This document shows positions 44,399 to 53,484 of a stretch of 64,000 nucleotides of DNA, in pieces (within the stretch, counting starts at the first letter, position 1; every line of letters begins with the position of its first letter). The notes below the pieces were generated by a model. The model searched no databases and had not been told where the DNA came from. It saw nothing but the letters and a program-made list of their open reading frames with translations. The translations under genes were made by a program, and so were the position numbers. Origin of the DNA: Hydrogenophaga taeniospiralis (GTDB lineage: Bacteria; Pseudomonadota; Gammaproteobacteria; Burkholderiales; Burkholderiaceae_C); assembly GCF_020510445.1 (NCBI RefSeq), contig NZ_JAHBAG010000001.1:1216501-1280500 (forward strand), given 5' to 3'.

Positions 44399-44541
44399 CG
44401 GGGGCAGTGTAGGGCCCGGGGCGGGGTGGCCGATACCGGCAGGCGGCGTATTGGGCGCGGCCGGCACTTGCGGCACAATGGTTGACCGTTTTGCGGCCCG
44501 GGTTCCCGGCGCCGCCCGCTAATTCCCCCAAGGGCACACAC

Positions 44542-45045
44542 ATGGCATCCGTCAACAAAGTCATCCTCGTCGGCAACTGCGGCCGCGATCCCGAAATCCG
44601 TTACCTGCCCTCGGGCCAGGCCGTCGCCAACGTGAGCGTGGCCACCTCCAGCCGCCGCAAGGACAAGAACAGTGGCGAGATGATCGAAGACACCCAGTGG
44701 CACCGCGTCACCTTCTACGACCGCCTGGCCGAGATCGCCGGTGAATACGTGAAGAAGGGCCGTCCGATCTATGTCGAGGGCCGCCTGAAATACGGCACCT
44801 ACGTCGACAAGGCCACTGGCGTGGAAAAGAACACCGTGGACATCATCGCCACCGAAATGCAGCTGCTCGGCGGCCGCGAAGGCATGGGCGGGGGCGACGA
44901 AGGCGGTGGTGGTGGCAGCGGCGGTTATTCGCGCCCGGCCGCCGCGCCGCGCCAGGCACCGCCCGCGGCCCGCCCGGCCCCGGCGCCCGCTGCCGCCCGC
45001 CCGGCCAGCGGTTTCGACGACATGGACGACGACATTCCGTTCTAA
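44542..45045 (+). CDS. ssb: Single-stranded DNA-binding protein
   Basis: The protein has 167 residues: an OB fold ([52 protein letters not shown]), a Gly/Pro/Ala-rich linker and the acidic tip DDMDDDIPF that recruits repair and replication partners. ATG 44542 is the family start. A strong terminator follows. Confidence 0.96.
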   Translation: MASVNKVILVGNCGRDPEIRYLPSGQAVANVSVATSSRRKDKNSGEMIEDTQWHRVTFYDRLAEIAGEYVKKGRPIYVEGRLKYGTYVDKATGVEKNTVDIIATEMQLLGGREGMGGGDEGGGGGSGGYSRPAAAPRQAPPAARPAPAPAAARPASGFDDMDDDIPF

Positions 45046-45074
45046 TTCCTCCCTAACGCATTTTTGTTGTTAGT

Positions 45075-45110
45075 AGGCCCCTGCTCTCTGTGAGCAGGGG
45101 CCTTTTTCTT
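45075..45110 (+). terminator. Rho-independent terminator of ssb
   Basis: AGGCCCCTGCTC (45075-45086) pairs perfectly with GAGCAGGGGCCT (45092-45103) over a 5-nt loop, followed by TTTTCTTT. The recombinase island begins within 70 bp after it. Confidence 0.92.
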
Positions 45111-45150
45111 TACCCACACAAGATTTTGTGATCTACTTAGGCGATAACTT

Positions 45151-45168
45151 AATTGCTCCTTTGCAATT
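45151..45168. promoter_or_regulatory. Small hairpin just before the recombinase trio
   Basis: AATTGC-TCCTTT-GCAATT lies 12 bp before the first recombinase start. It may be part of the element end or control its translation. The AT-rich interval 45111-45179 probably contains the left end of the mobile element. Confidence 0.3.
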
Positions 45169-45179
45169 TTGGTGGGTAG

Positions 45180-46433
45180 ATGACGCGATTTGTCGCCAAG
45201 CGCATCCAGTTCCGAAACGGAGAACGGCACTCAATCCTTGGCCGAGTTGGGGGCCTTCCTGTCCATGAGGCGACCCTCTTCCTCGCGAGATTTAGGACGC
45301 GGGGGCGTGCAGCCAACACCATTCACGTGGTCTGCACGACCTTGGCTCTTCTTTATCGGTGGCTGCATTCGTCAAAGATTGACCTCATGGGCCGTCTTCG
45401 GCAGGGACAGTTCTTGACCGCGCCGGAGATCTATCGCTTGGTCGACACAGCTCAGTACCGGCTCGACGACCAAAGCGAGGACGATTCGACGAAGGGCGTT
45501 AAGAGTCAGGTTGTCGATCTGCATCGCGTCCGAATGCGACGCAAAGCGGTTCACGTTGACCGCCAGGCTGTCGGGGTTGCGAACCACGCAACACGGCTCC
45601 GCTACATCTTTGCGTACTTCGACTTCCTTGTCGGCTACGTGGCGGCGACCCTGCCTAGACCCTTGAAGGTCCAACTCGAGGAAGATTCGAAGCAGGTGCT
45701 GAGCGTCCTCCGGGCTCAGGTTCCGGAAGTCCCTGTAGGCGGAAAGCTTGGCGCTCGCGAAGGAATGTCGGAGGAAGACCAACAACGCCTGCTAGCGACT
45801 GTGCACCCCGACTCGCCGCAGAACCCATGGAAGCGGGGCTTCGTTAGGCACCGCAACTGGCTGATTGTGGTTCTGTTGTTGGCCACTGGAATGCGACGGG
45901 GCGAGCTCCTGAACATCCGCATCAGCGATCTACAGCAGCGCAAGCCTTTGGTGAACATCGTTCGGCGGCCTCACGAGGCGGGAGACCGTCGCTTGATTCA
46001 GCCAACCCCGAAGACCCGCGAGCGGACCGTCGAACTTCGACCTTCAATTATGAAGGCAGTGTGGGAGCACATTGCGCTGCGGGACGAGATTAGAGTGGCT
46101 CGAACGCATGGCTATCTCATCGTCAGTGAGGATGGGCCAGAGCTCGGCTACAAGTCCGTCGACCGGATATTCGCCGACATCCGCGGTGCGTGCCGCGGAA
46201 TCGAGATTGACCTATCGAGCCATGTTATGCGCCACACCTGGAACGACAGGTTTTCTGAGCAGGCCGAGGCCATGGCGTTGAGCGAGGTCGCTGAAGAGAG
46301 AGCACGCAATGAACAACAAGGGTGGGCAGACAACTCCAAGTCAGCTGCGACCTATACCCGTAGATACGCAGCCCGCAAGGGGCGCGAACTGTCTCTGAAG
46401 CTACAAGAAAAACTAGATGTCCCTGACCAATAA
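45180..46433 (+). CDS. Tyrosine recombinase 1 of a recombinase trio
   Basis: The protein has 417 residues. The catalytic domain has the first Arg in LLATGMRRGELLNI, the HxxR box in SSHVMRHTWND, Trp in the third box (EQQGWADNSK) and the nucleophile in AATYTRRYAA. GGTGGG precedes the ATG. The stop lies 17 bp inside the next gene. The overlapped order with two more recombinases and a small coiled-coil gene resembles Tn554-type, RIT or GMT mobile elements; I cannot tell which by eye. Base composition is less GC-rich than the neighbouring ssb and CLC genes. Confidence 0.88.
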   Translation: MTRFVAKRIQFRNGERHSILGRVGGLPVHEATLFLARFRTRGRAANTIHVVCTTLALLYRWLHSSKIDLMGRLRQGQFLTAPEIYRLVDTAQYRLDDQSEDDSTKGVKSQVVDLHRVRMRRKAVHVDRQAVGVANHATRLRYIFAYFDFLVGYVAATLPRPLKVQLEEDSKQVLSVLRAQVPEVPVGGKLGAREGMSEEDQQRLLATVHPDSPQNPWKRGFVRHRNWLIVVLLLATGMRRGELLNIRISDLQQRKPLVNIVRRPHEAGDRRLIQPTPKTRERTVELRPSIMKAVWEHIALRDEIRVARTHGYLIVSEDGPELGYKSVDRIFADIRGACRGIEIDLSSHVMRHTWNDRFSEQAEAMALSEVAEERARNEQQGWADNSKSAATYTRRYAARKGRELSLKLQEKLDVPDQ

Positions 46434-47952
46434 CCTCCGCGCCTCGACGGCGCTTGCGGTACTCCTGCCCGATCGCATCGTCTCAAAATCAGGCGCTGGC
46501 TTGGACCCGAGCGCTGACATTTGGGTTTGGACTGATGGCCCGTTCAAGCGGCGCATCGACTTCTCGCGCTACTCGGGGGGCTTTGAACGCCATGTCCTCT
46601 CGTTGAAACATGCCCTTATCCCGTTCTTCAAATCGAGTTCATCGGCGCACGTCGTCAACCTTGAGTCCTCATTCCGGTACTTCGTTGAGCTGACCGGCCC
46701 CTGCCCGGATCGAGACTTCGCTGCGGCGGACTTTTCAAATTTCTCAGCAAGACTTCGCCCTACTGAGGCCTGGAGAGTCGGCACTCTCAACGGACTCATC
46801 CAGAAGTGGGTGGCGCTGAACCTCCCCGGAATGCGTGGCGAATGCGCAAGCCATCTTGCCGAGCGTCGGAAGCCCGGAAATACCAAGGGGGAAGCGGTTG
46901 CCACCCGCGACCCCGAAACTGGTCCTCTCAGCGAAGGAGAGGTCATCGCTCTGTACTCCGCGGTCAATGCCGCGTACGGGCGCGGCGACCTGCCGCTCTG
47001 GACTCTGATTCTTTGCCGGCTTTTGCTCGCCTGCGGTGGCCGCATTTCGCAGTATGCGTCGCTCAAAGCCCTCGATTTCGACCCGGACACGTTTGTGCTG
47101 CGGTTGCCGCAGGTCAAGACACGAGAGGAGCATGCCCGAGTTCGCTTTCTCGAATTCGACATCAGTCCGCAGACGAGCCAACTGCTTTCGGACTACTGCG
47201 CAGGGCTTCGCAACGCCGGGTACGCCAACGACGCGGCGCTCTTCCCAGAGGACTTGATCATGCGTCGAGGGGCAACAAAGGAACTGCGTGCGGCTGGCGA
47301 CTTGTTTTTCGGTCACTGTGACCCGACCACGTTGTCGCGCCGCTTCCGGGAGGAGGTCAGTGAAGTGGCTCCGCCGACACCTCGCCTGAACTACGCCCCG
47401 CTTCCGGTGGCACCTCAGCGCTTCCGATACACCTTCGGAACCCGCCTTGCAGAGGAAGGGGCGAGCATGGTGGTCATTGCCAATCGGTTGGGCCATGCCG
47501 ACCTTCAGAACGTCGACGTGTACTTCTCGGCGTCGCCCAAAGTGATCGAGAACATCGACAAGGCCATGGGCCCCATGCTCATCTCCCTTGCTCGGGCGTT
47601 TCAGGGTCAGCTGGTGGAAGACGAAGCGAGCTCGACACAGAAAGGCGCACCCGGCAGCCGCATCATCGACTTTCGTGTCTCTGATGAGACGTTGGGCGGA
47701 TGCAATCAATGTGGCAAGGGCTGCGCGTTCAACAAGCCGGTGGCCTGCTACACCTGCTTCCGGTTCGAGCCCTTCCTAGATGCCCCCCACGAGGAGGTGC
47801 GGGAGCACCTGCTGAAGGAGCGAGAAGAGTTCGCAGCTGACCCACGTATGGCCGCTATCAACGACGAGGCCATTCAAGCTGTGGAAGAGGTCATTGCGAT
47901 GTGCGCGGAGGTTCGCCAACAGCGAACTGCAGCGGAAGAGGCTACGGCATGA
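46417..47952 (+). CDS. Tyrosine recombinase 2 of the trio, variant catalytic box
   Basis: The protein has 511 residues. Arg box: LLACGGRISQYASLK. The second box reads APQRFRYTFGTRLAEEG, so the His of HxxR is Gln (QRFR). LGHADLQNVDVYFSAS supplies the third His and the Tyr. The C-terminus has a cysteine cluster (GGCNQCGKGCAF, then CYTCFRFEPF) that may bind zinc. Overlaps: 17 bp with gene 1 and 4 bp with gene 3. It likely acts with its partners in one transposition complex. Confidence 0.85.
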   Translation: MSLTNNLRASTALAVLLPDRIVSKSGAGLDPSADIWVWTDGPFKRRIDFSRYSGGFERHVLSLKHALIPFFKSSSSAHVVNLESSFRYFVELTGPCPDRDFAAADFSNFSARLRPTEAWRVGTLNGLIQKWVALNLPGMRGECASHLAERRKPGNTKGEAVATRDPETGPLSEGEVIALYSAVNAAYGRGDLPLWTLILCRLLLACGGRISQYASLKALDFDPDTFVLRLPQVKTREEHARVRFLEFDISPQTSQLLSDYCAGLRNAGYANDAALFPEDLIMRRGATKELRAAGDLFFGHCDPTTLSRRFREEVSEVAPPTPRLNYAPLPVAPQRFRYTFGTRLAEEGASMVVIANRLGHADLQNVDVYFSASPKVIENIDKAMGPMLISLARAFQGQLVEDEASSTQKGAPGSRIIDFRVSDETLGGCNQCGKGCAFNKPVACYTCFRFEPFLDAPHEEVREHLLKEREEFAADPRMAAINDEAIQAVEEVIAMCAEVRQQRTAAEEATA

Positions 47953-49952
47953 TCAAGCCCATCCCCGTGCTCAACTTCGTCCCACGCGCGGAGTTAGATG
48001 CTGCGGCCAACCTGAGTGCGTTTGTGGACTTGTGCAGAGCTTCCGATGTCCTGGGGGCCAGCACCCAGTTCGAGTCGAACGCATGGGACATCGGTTACCT
48101 TAAAGGGCAGAACAAAGTTCACCGAGCCATCTTCAGCACGCTGGAGGCGTCGGCGGAGGCGAAACCCGAGCCGAGCATGCCGGCCCCGTTCTTGGACTTC
48201 GCCAAGGCAACCACGATTTATCTGCAGGACAAGCGTCCCGTTGAATCCCAAGCCCCCCGAATCGCAGCGCTCCGTAGCATCGAGGCCGCTCTGCGTCAGT
48301 TGAACAAGGCGTCTCGGCCAACTGCCGTGAATCCAGATGTGCTCGACGCGGCGGTGGAGTTGGCCTATGCGCAAACGTCGGCAGCCGTTGCGTACCGAAC
48401 GGCGGGCCAGATTGAAGCCATTGCCACCTTCATGAACGACAAGGCGTTCATCCACCTTCGCCAAGTCTGGAAACACGGAAGGAAGAGGCCTACCGAAGGC
48501 GGAACGCGAATCTCCGTGGAAGCGCTGAAGGCGCGCCAGGAAAAGCTTCCGTCGAGGGCAGCATTGCAAGCGCTGGCCGGCATTTTCCTTAAGGCGGTCG
48601 AGGTCCCGGATGTCCTGATCTCCAGCAACACCGCCTTGATGATTTGCGCGCCCGAACGCATCAATGAGGTCGTTCGTCTTCGACGCAAATGCATCGTAGA
48701 GGGCGACGGAGAGTTCATGGGCAAGCTTGGGATCCGATGGGCGGGCTCGAAGGGATTCGAGAACACCACGAAGTGGCTGCCAACGGCGATGGGGCCTGTA
48801 GCCCAGGAGGCCGTCAGCAACCTCCTGCGTGTCACCGAGCCAGCTAACGAGTTGGCCCGGTGGTACACAAAGAACCCGAATGCCATCTATCTCCATGCCG
48901 GGGCGCAACACCTACGCAACCGACGCATGCTGTCGCACTCGGACATCGCGCTCATTCTGTGGGGAGACGAGTTCGCGGTGGACGCGGCGAAGGCCTGGGC
49001 CAAAAAGACGCACGACCTGACGCCGCATGGAGATAGCGAGTATCTGTTTGCCGACATGGAGCAGAAGTTGCTTGCAATGCTCCCAGGCACATTTCCGTAC
49101 ATGCCTGGCGACGCGAACCTCAAATGCGAGGACGCGATGGCCGTCATGCGCGTCAATGAATTGCACTCGGCCAGGGGAACCTATCTGTGCATGTTCACCA
49201 CGGTGGACTACCAGACGATCACCAACCCTTATGGCGCTCGGGAAGGCAGAGCGTCCATCTTTGACCGGTTTCAGTACACCGAGGATGACGGGTCTTCCAT
49301 CAAGCTCAAGAGCCACGCCTTGCGGCACTACCTCAACATGCTCGCTCAGACCGGCGGGCTGAGTAGTGCGGAGATCGCGCTTTTCTCGGGGCGCAAGGAC
49401 CAGAAGCAGAACCGGTCTTACGACCACATGACCTCAGAGGAAGTTCAGGCACCCATTGCGGATGCTTTGAGGAGCGGCTTCACCGCCGAACTTGAGCCAG
49501 TCCAAGTTGAGCGGCGCATCATCCCCCGGGACGAGTTCATTGGCCTTGGCATTCGCGCCGGCCACACAACCAAGTACGGTTGGTGCGAGCACAATTTCGC
49601 CAGCGAGCCCTGCCCGATGGCCCGGGACTGCATGAACTGCCAGGAGCATGAGTGCATCAAGGGTGACTCGCATAAGGAAGCGAACCTCCGTGCATTGAAG
49701 ACGCAGACCGAGTACTTCCTTGGCAAGGCCAGGCAAGCGCTTGGCGCAAGAGACTACGGGGCCGACACCTGGGTCGCGCACCACACGAAGACTCTTGAGC
49801 GGGTGAATGCGTTGCTCGCAATTTTCGAGGACCCGAACGTGCCCTCTGGCGCCCGCGTTCGTCTTGATGTAGACAACGCTCCCCTCATCACCAAGGACAA
49901 CGTCCAGCCAATCAAGTTCGTCCGCAGGTCGCGGCACAAGGCGTTGGCATGA
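47949..49952 (+). CDS. Tyrosine recombinase 3 of the trio (large, Cys-rich tail)
   Basis: The protein has 667 residues, starting at the ATG overlapping the previous stop. Arg box: MICAPERINEVVRLRR. HxxR: LKSHALRHYLNML. The nucleophile is in KQNRSYDHMTSEE. A long N-terminal region precedes the catalytic domain, and the C-terminus has cysteines and histidines (YGWCEHNF, EPCPMARDCMNCQEHEC), probably a zinc site as in Tn554 TnpB-like proteins, followed by a coiled coil. Translational coupling continues to the next gene (ATGA). Confidence 0.85.
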   Translation: MIKPIPVLNFVPRAELDAAANLSAFVDLCRASDVLGASTQFESNAWDIGYLKGQNKVHRAIFSTLEASAEAKPEPSMPAPFLDFAKATTIYLQDKRPVESQAPRIAALRSIEAALRQLNKASRPTAVNPDVLDAAVELAYAQTSAAVAYRTAGQIEAIATFMNDKAFIHLRQVWKHGRKRPTEGGTRISVEALKARQEKLPSRAALQALAGIFLKAVEVPDVLISSNTALMICAPERINEVVRLRRKCIVEGDGEFMGKLGIRWAGSKGFENTTKWLPTAMGPVAQEAVSNLLRVTEPANELARWYTKNPNAIYLHAGAQHLRNRRMLSHSDIALILWGDEFAVDAAKAWAKKTHDLTPHGDSEYLFADMEQKLLAMLPGTFPYMPGDANLKCEDAMAVMRVNELHSARGTYLCMFTTVDYQTITNPYGAREGRASIFDRFQYTEDDGSSIKLKSHALRHYLNMLAQTGGLSSAEIALFSGRKDQKQNRSYDHMTSEEVQAPIADALRSGFTAELEPVQVERRIIPRDEFIGLGIRAGHTTKYGWCEHNFASEPCPMARDCMNCQEHECIKGDSHKEANLRALKTQTEYFLGKARQALGARDYGADTWVAHHTKTLERVNALLAIFEDPNVPSGARVRLDVDNAPLITKDNVQPIKFVRRSRHKALA

Positions 49953-50383
49953 AGAAGAGCCGAGCACCAGACCTGACACAGGAGGTCCTGCAGCAGGTCC
50001 TCGATACGTTGGACGGATGGACAGGAAAGCTTACTTGGGACCTGCTGCTCGAGGCTGTACATCGATTGACCGGGCACTGGTATTCCCGATTTACCTTCGC
50101 CGACTATCCGGAAATTGCAAACGCGTTCTCCTTCCGGAAGGAAAGCCTCCGGGGTGCGGTACCTCGAACCCGCGGCGAGCCAAAGGATGAGCGGCTTCGG
50201 GCCGCCTTGAAGCAAATTGAGCGACTCCAAGCGAGGGCGGATCGATTGCAGGTCGAGAACGACTTGCTGGTTGAGCAGTTCGTGACGTGGGCGATCAATG
50301 CCGAACGCAAGGGCGTCACGCTTGACATGTTGAATGCCACGCTGCCGAAGCCAGAGCGGGATCACTCCAAAGGAGTCAAGTAA
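49949..50383 (+). CDS. Small coiled-coil accessory protein of the recombinase trio (TnpC-like)
   Basis: The protein has 144 residues. An N-terminal part (TQEVLQQVLDTLDGWTG, FADYPEIANAF) is followed by a coiled coil (RAALKQIERLQARADRLQVE) and the tail QFVTWAINAERKGVTLDMLN. Position, size and coiled coil fit the third-gene accessory of Tn554-like elements. A second, diverged copy of the C-terminal half survives at 51752-51976. Overlaps recombinase 3 by 4 bp and the next start by 1 bp (TAATG). Confidence 0.7.
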   Translation: MKKSRAPDLTQEVLQQVLDTLDGWTGKLTWDLLLEAVHRLTGHWYSRFTFADYPEIANAFSFRKESLRGAVPRTRGEPKDERLRAALKQIERLQARADRLQVENDLLVEQFVTWAINAERKGVTLDMLNATLPKPERDHSKGVK

Positions 50384-50511
50384 TGGCAAGCGGCCAACAG
50401 ATCGCCGAAGAGAACGTTCTCAAGTTCACGACATGGGCGGCGTCGAAGACGGACGATGATTTCCGCAACATGGCAATTCGTGGGGTGCTATCCCACCTTG
50501 ACGGCAGTTAG
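50383..50511 (+). pseudogene. 5' stub of a further island gene cut by an IS66
   Basis: The stub has 42 codons: MASGQQIAEENVLKFTTWAA, then SKTDDDFRNMAIRGVLS, before the frame runs into IS66 DNA and stops. The start is coupled to the previous stop (TAATG). The sequence reads as a genuine protein N-terminus, so the gene originally continued and belonged to the recombinase operon. Confidence 0.65.
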
Positions 50512-50537
50512 CGAAGCCCGGTATGCGCTGTTGCTGA

Positions 50538-51276
50538 TCAGCCCGCGGACTGCCAGATGTGCGGAAGCAGTTCGTCGATGCGGCTGTTCAGATGTGTCGG
50601 CAGCCGCGTGAGCACGTCCTTGAGGCAGGCCCACGGATCGTGGCCATGCAACTTGGCCGACTGCACCAGACTCATCACGACCGCAGCACGTTGACCGGCC
50701 AGTTCACTGCCGGCGAACAACCATGCTTTCCTGCCAAGAGCCCACGGGCGGATTTGGTTTTCGCAATGGTTGTTGTCGACGTTCACATTGCCATCGAGCA
50801 GGTTTTGCGTCAGTGCTGTCCAGGCGTTCAGGCTGTAGTTCAATGCCTTGGCCGTTGAGCTGCAGTCAGGCACTCGGCTTCGCTCCAGGCACAGCCAGGC
50901 ATGCAGTGTCTCCCACAGCGGCCGGGCGTCCAGGTGCCTTCTGGCGAGTCGCTCTTGGGTCGTCAAGACGGCCAGCTCACGCTCGAGCCGGTAGATCGCG
51001 CGATGCGTTGCAACGCCTCATCCGCGACCGCGCTCTTGCCCCCTTCGCGCAATAGCTCGTCGAACTTGCGTCTGGCGTGCGCAAGGCACCCTGCGGGGAA
51101 CCTCCATGCCTTCAGCCGCGCGAGCTGCAAGGTGATGTTCTCGATCTTGGCGTCCTTGACCTGATCTCGCTGTCTTGCTGGCGCAAGCGTTGAAGCTTCT
51201 GCTGCGCGAGCGCGGCGACGGCCTCGGGCGTCAGAGCTTGCAGGTCTTCGTCCTTGAGAAAGTGCAACTCGTGCAT
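50538..51276 (-). pseudogene. IS66 transposase (TnpC), deleted and frameshifted
   Basis: Read on the minus strand, the N-terminal leucine-zipper part (MHELHFLKDEDLQAL, VAALAQQKLQRLRQQDSEI) shifts frame into DAKIENITLQLARLKAWRF, which joins directly to CLAHARRKFDELLREGGK, a segment normally found late in the protein. Another shift near 51000 leads to YRLERELAVLTTQERLARR and the C-terminus with NNHCENQIRPWALGRK. The central DDE catalytic region is missing. Confidence 0.75.
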
Positions 51277-51352
51277 GTGCGAATCATGCCGATACTGGCG
51301 ACCAGTCGCCACTCGGGCATGCGCTGTCAACGCACCCGCCGCTGGCTCAGCG

Positions 51353-51691
51353 TCAGAGCCGCGTGATCGTGCTCATCTCGGGCAGGCGCTGCCAGGGCAG
51401 CCCGACCACCAGCGCATCGAACTGCGCTTGCGTCAGCGCGATCGGCTTGGTCGCATCGATCTCGCGTGGCCACACGAAGCGCCCGACGTTCAATCGTCTC
51501 GCAGCGCACCACACGCCGAAGCCGTCATGCACGATCATCTTGATGCGCGTGGCCCGCGCATTGGCAAACATATAGCCGTGATGGGCGTTGGCGCTGCCCA
51601 GGGCGTGGACCACATTCGCGAGCAGTCGCTCGGCGCCAGCGCGCATGTCCACTGGCTTCGTGCACAGCCACAGCGCGTCGATACGGAGCAT
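51353..51691 (-). CDS. tnpB: IS66 family accessory protein TnpB
   Basis: The protein has 112 residues starting MLRIDALWLCTKPVDMRAGA, followed by GYMFANARATRIKMIVHDG, both standard for IS66 Orf2. Length is normal for the family. It sits upstream of the broken transposase, as in intact IS66 elements. Confidence 0.85.
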   Translation of the reverse strand: MLRIDALWLCTKPVDMRAGAERLLANVVHALGSANAHHGYMFANARATRIKMIVHDGFGVWCAARRLNVGRFVWPREIDATKPIALTQAQFDALVVGLPWQRLPEMSTITRL

Positions 51692-51751
51692 CGCAACACC
51701 TCGCGCAGCCACGCTGCGCAGTCGGCCGCGGCCGAGACCGGCCAGGTCACT

Positions 51752-51976
51752 TGGAAAGCAGAGCCCAGCCAACCACGAGACGAACAGGTTAGGGCGGCCT
51801 TGGAGCAGGTTGCGCGCTACAGGGCCAAGGTTGGGCGTCTTGAAACCGAGAACCAATTGCTACACGAGCAGTTCGTCACCTGGGCAATCAATGCCGAGCG
51901 TCACGGGACAACGATGGCGATGCTCAATGCGCCACTTCCAAAGCCTCCTCGGGACCAGAGCAGGGGCGCGAAGTGA
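51752..51976 (+). pseudogene. 3' remnant of a second coiled-coil accessory gene
   Basis: About 74 codons ending ...RDQSRGAK align without gaps to the C-terminus of the 49949-50383 product; by my count 42 of the last 66 residues are identical, including EQFVTWAINAER and the LPKP...RD tail. The 5' part is replaced by IS66 DNA. The divergence shows it is not a recent duplicate, so parts of two related elements are joined here. Confidence 0.75.
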
Positions 51977-52162
51977 TGGCATTGGACCGCCTCTCGGGAG
52001 AGATTGTTCACGGCGGAGGTTCTCTCGCCTGCGCATCGAAATAAGTCTCAACCCACATGGGGTTGGCTTGCTCCGAGCATCGTCGCTGGCTTGCATAGCG
52101 ATTTCTACCAAAATATAACGTCGTATAACAAGCTCACGATATACGACACTACATATTGATAG

Positions 52163-52492
52163 CTACGCCTGATCTCGACGTTTACCCGCGATCTCTGTCT
52201 CGTGTGTATGGATGGACTTCAGCTCGCTTCTCACCCTTGCTTGGACAAGTTCGGAAAATTCCGGAGAGGCACTTGTGTACGCCAGGGTAAGCAATGTCAA
52301 AGGGTGAAGGTCCAAGGCGTGCGCGAGCTCATCTACTTTTTGCAGCGTAGGACTCTTCATCCCGCGCTCTAAAGAGCTGACATAAGTGCGGCTTGACACC
52401 ACTGCGAAGTCTTCCTGCGTCCTGCCAGTGGCAGACCGGGCAAGCCTGAGTGCTTTTGAGAACTGATTGTTTGTCGAAGGAGCCGAGGGCAT
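52163..52492 (-). CDS. XRE-family HTH regulator
   Basis: The protein has 109 residues with a Cro/CI-type helix-turn-helix: ALRLARSATGRTQEDFAVVS, RTYVSSLERGMKSPTL and KVDELAHALDLHPLTLL. A charged C-terminal helix follows. It is divergent from the unknown gene at 52560, with a palindrome between the starts, so it probably represses one or both. Confidence 0.88.
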   Translation of the reverse strand: MPSAPSTNNQFSKALRLARSATGRTQEDFAVVSSRTYVSSLERGMKSPTLQKVDELAHALDLHPLTLLTLAYTSASPEFSELVQARVRSELKSIHTHETEIAGKRRDQA

Positions 52493-52515
52493 CCTTCGAT
52501 TACTTCATTCTGAGC

Positions 52516-52538
52516 CCTATAAGACTACAATCTATAGG
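52516..52538. promoter_or_regulatory. Candidate XRE operator
   Basis: CCTATA (52516-52521) and TATAGG (52533-52538) are inverted, with an 11-nt spacer, in the 67-bp divergent interval between the XRE gene and its neighbour. Confidence 0.45.
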
Positions 52539-52559
52539 ATTCATTTCTCGCACTCACAC

Positions 52560-53030
52560 ATGTTCATCACTGACACGACAAACAGGCAAGAGCTGTTGAG
52601 CAGGTTCTGTCCAGATGGGTTGAACTACTGGCGAGCGGTAGAGTTGGAGTTCAACCGGCCGTGGTACATCGTGAGGGTGCAAATCCAGCTTGAGGACGCA
52701 CAGCAAGTAGACGCTGAAGCCAGCATCACCTCCACGGTCTTGATCGCCGACGTTGAAGACGTACTCAACTTGTTCAACTCAGGTGCGAAGTCACAAAAGG
52801 TCAAAGGGGTATCCGCTTTGATACCTGAGGACCTCAGTCAGTCCAACGGCTGGGTCTTGGAGCAGATCTCCGCCATCTGGGCCTCTGAGATGCCGACAGG
52901 CAAGCAAGATGGTTTCAAGAAAACCTACTTCCTAGAAACCGAGTGCGGGAATCGCTATCCGGTGAATCCGATGGAGGAAGTCGAGTACGAATCCGCTCGA
53001 ATGACACTCCTGCAACGACTAACTTCTTAA
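52560..53030 (+). CDS. Unknown protein divergent from the XRE regulator
   Basis: The protein has 156 residues from the ATG at 52560 (MFITDTTNRQELLSRF). It looks soluble and acidic, with no signal peptide. A strand-rich middle (WYIVRVQIQLEDAQQVDAEA, TSTVLIADVEDVLNLF) is followed by a Ser/Trp-containing helical part and the tail ETECGNRYPVNPMEEVEYES. I do not recognise a family. Base composition is far less GC-rich than the host genes, suggesting acquired cargo. Confidence 0.6.
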   Translation: MFITDTTNRQELLSRFCPDGLNYWRAVELEFNRPWYIVRVQIQLEDAQQVDAEASITSTVLIADVEDVLNLFNSGAKSQKVKGVSALIPEDLSQSNGWVLEQISAIWASEMPTGKQDGFKKTYFLETECGNRYPVNPMEEVEYESARMTLLQRLTS

Positions 53031-53203
53031 CTCATCACACTGGAGGTACCCGGCGATTTAGATGGTGCCGTCGTCGTCGTCCTGGCCACTTTCTTTCATA
53101 CTTGAACTTCCGCCGATGTGACCTGCCCACTTGGGGCGTTCATCATGCCGGGCCTCTCTGTAACTGAACGGTTCGAAATCCTGGGACAGGGTCACAGGGC
53201 CGC

Positions 53204-53398
53204 GAGGTCTGGGACAACTCGGTGATGGAGAGCTTCTTCAGCTCAATGAAGACCGAGCGGACGGCCCGAAAGGTGTACCGCACGCAGGCCCGGGCCGACG
53301 TGTTCGACTACATCGAGCGGTTCTACAACCCGACGCGGCGTCACTCGACGCTCGGGTATGTCAGTCCCGTACAGTTCGAGGAAGCTCAAAAAGCTTAG
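53204..53398 (+). pseudogene. C-terminal fragment of an IS3-family OrfB transposase
   Basis: Reading from 53204: EVWDNSVMESFFSSMKTERT, then YIERFYNPTRRHSTLGYVSP and a stop at 53396. This is the last part of the IS3 rve integrase domain, with the catalytic Glu in VMESFF. The upstream two-thirds are absent. Confidence 0.85.
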
Positions 53399-53484
53399 GT
53401 CGGTGTCAACGGAACCGGCAGCAGCCCAGATCGACAAAATTGATTCGGGCTTGTACCGTGTGGCAACGACTGTAGGTGGCGGAG

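Larger units (their letters stand above)
50507..51745 (-). mobile_element. Degenerate IS66-family element
   Basis: The left end reads GTTAGCGAAGCCCGG from 50507, compatible with IS66 terminal repeats. It contains a broken tnpC, an intact tnpB and, at about 51690-51745, what may be the last codons of tnpA (minus strand CAAWLREVLRC). Most of tnpA and the right end are gone, so it is not mobile by itself. Confidence 0.7.

Noticed and set aside
45180..50383. Naming the recombinase trio firmly as GMT, RIT or Tn554
   Set aside because: Gene order fits all three loosely; sequence comparison is needed to decide, so only the general class is called.
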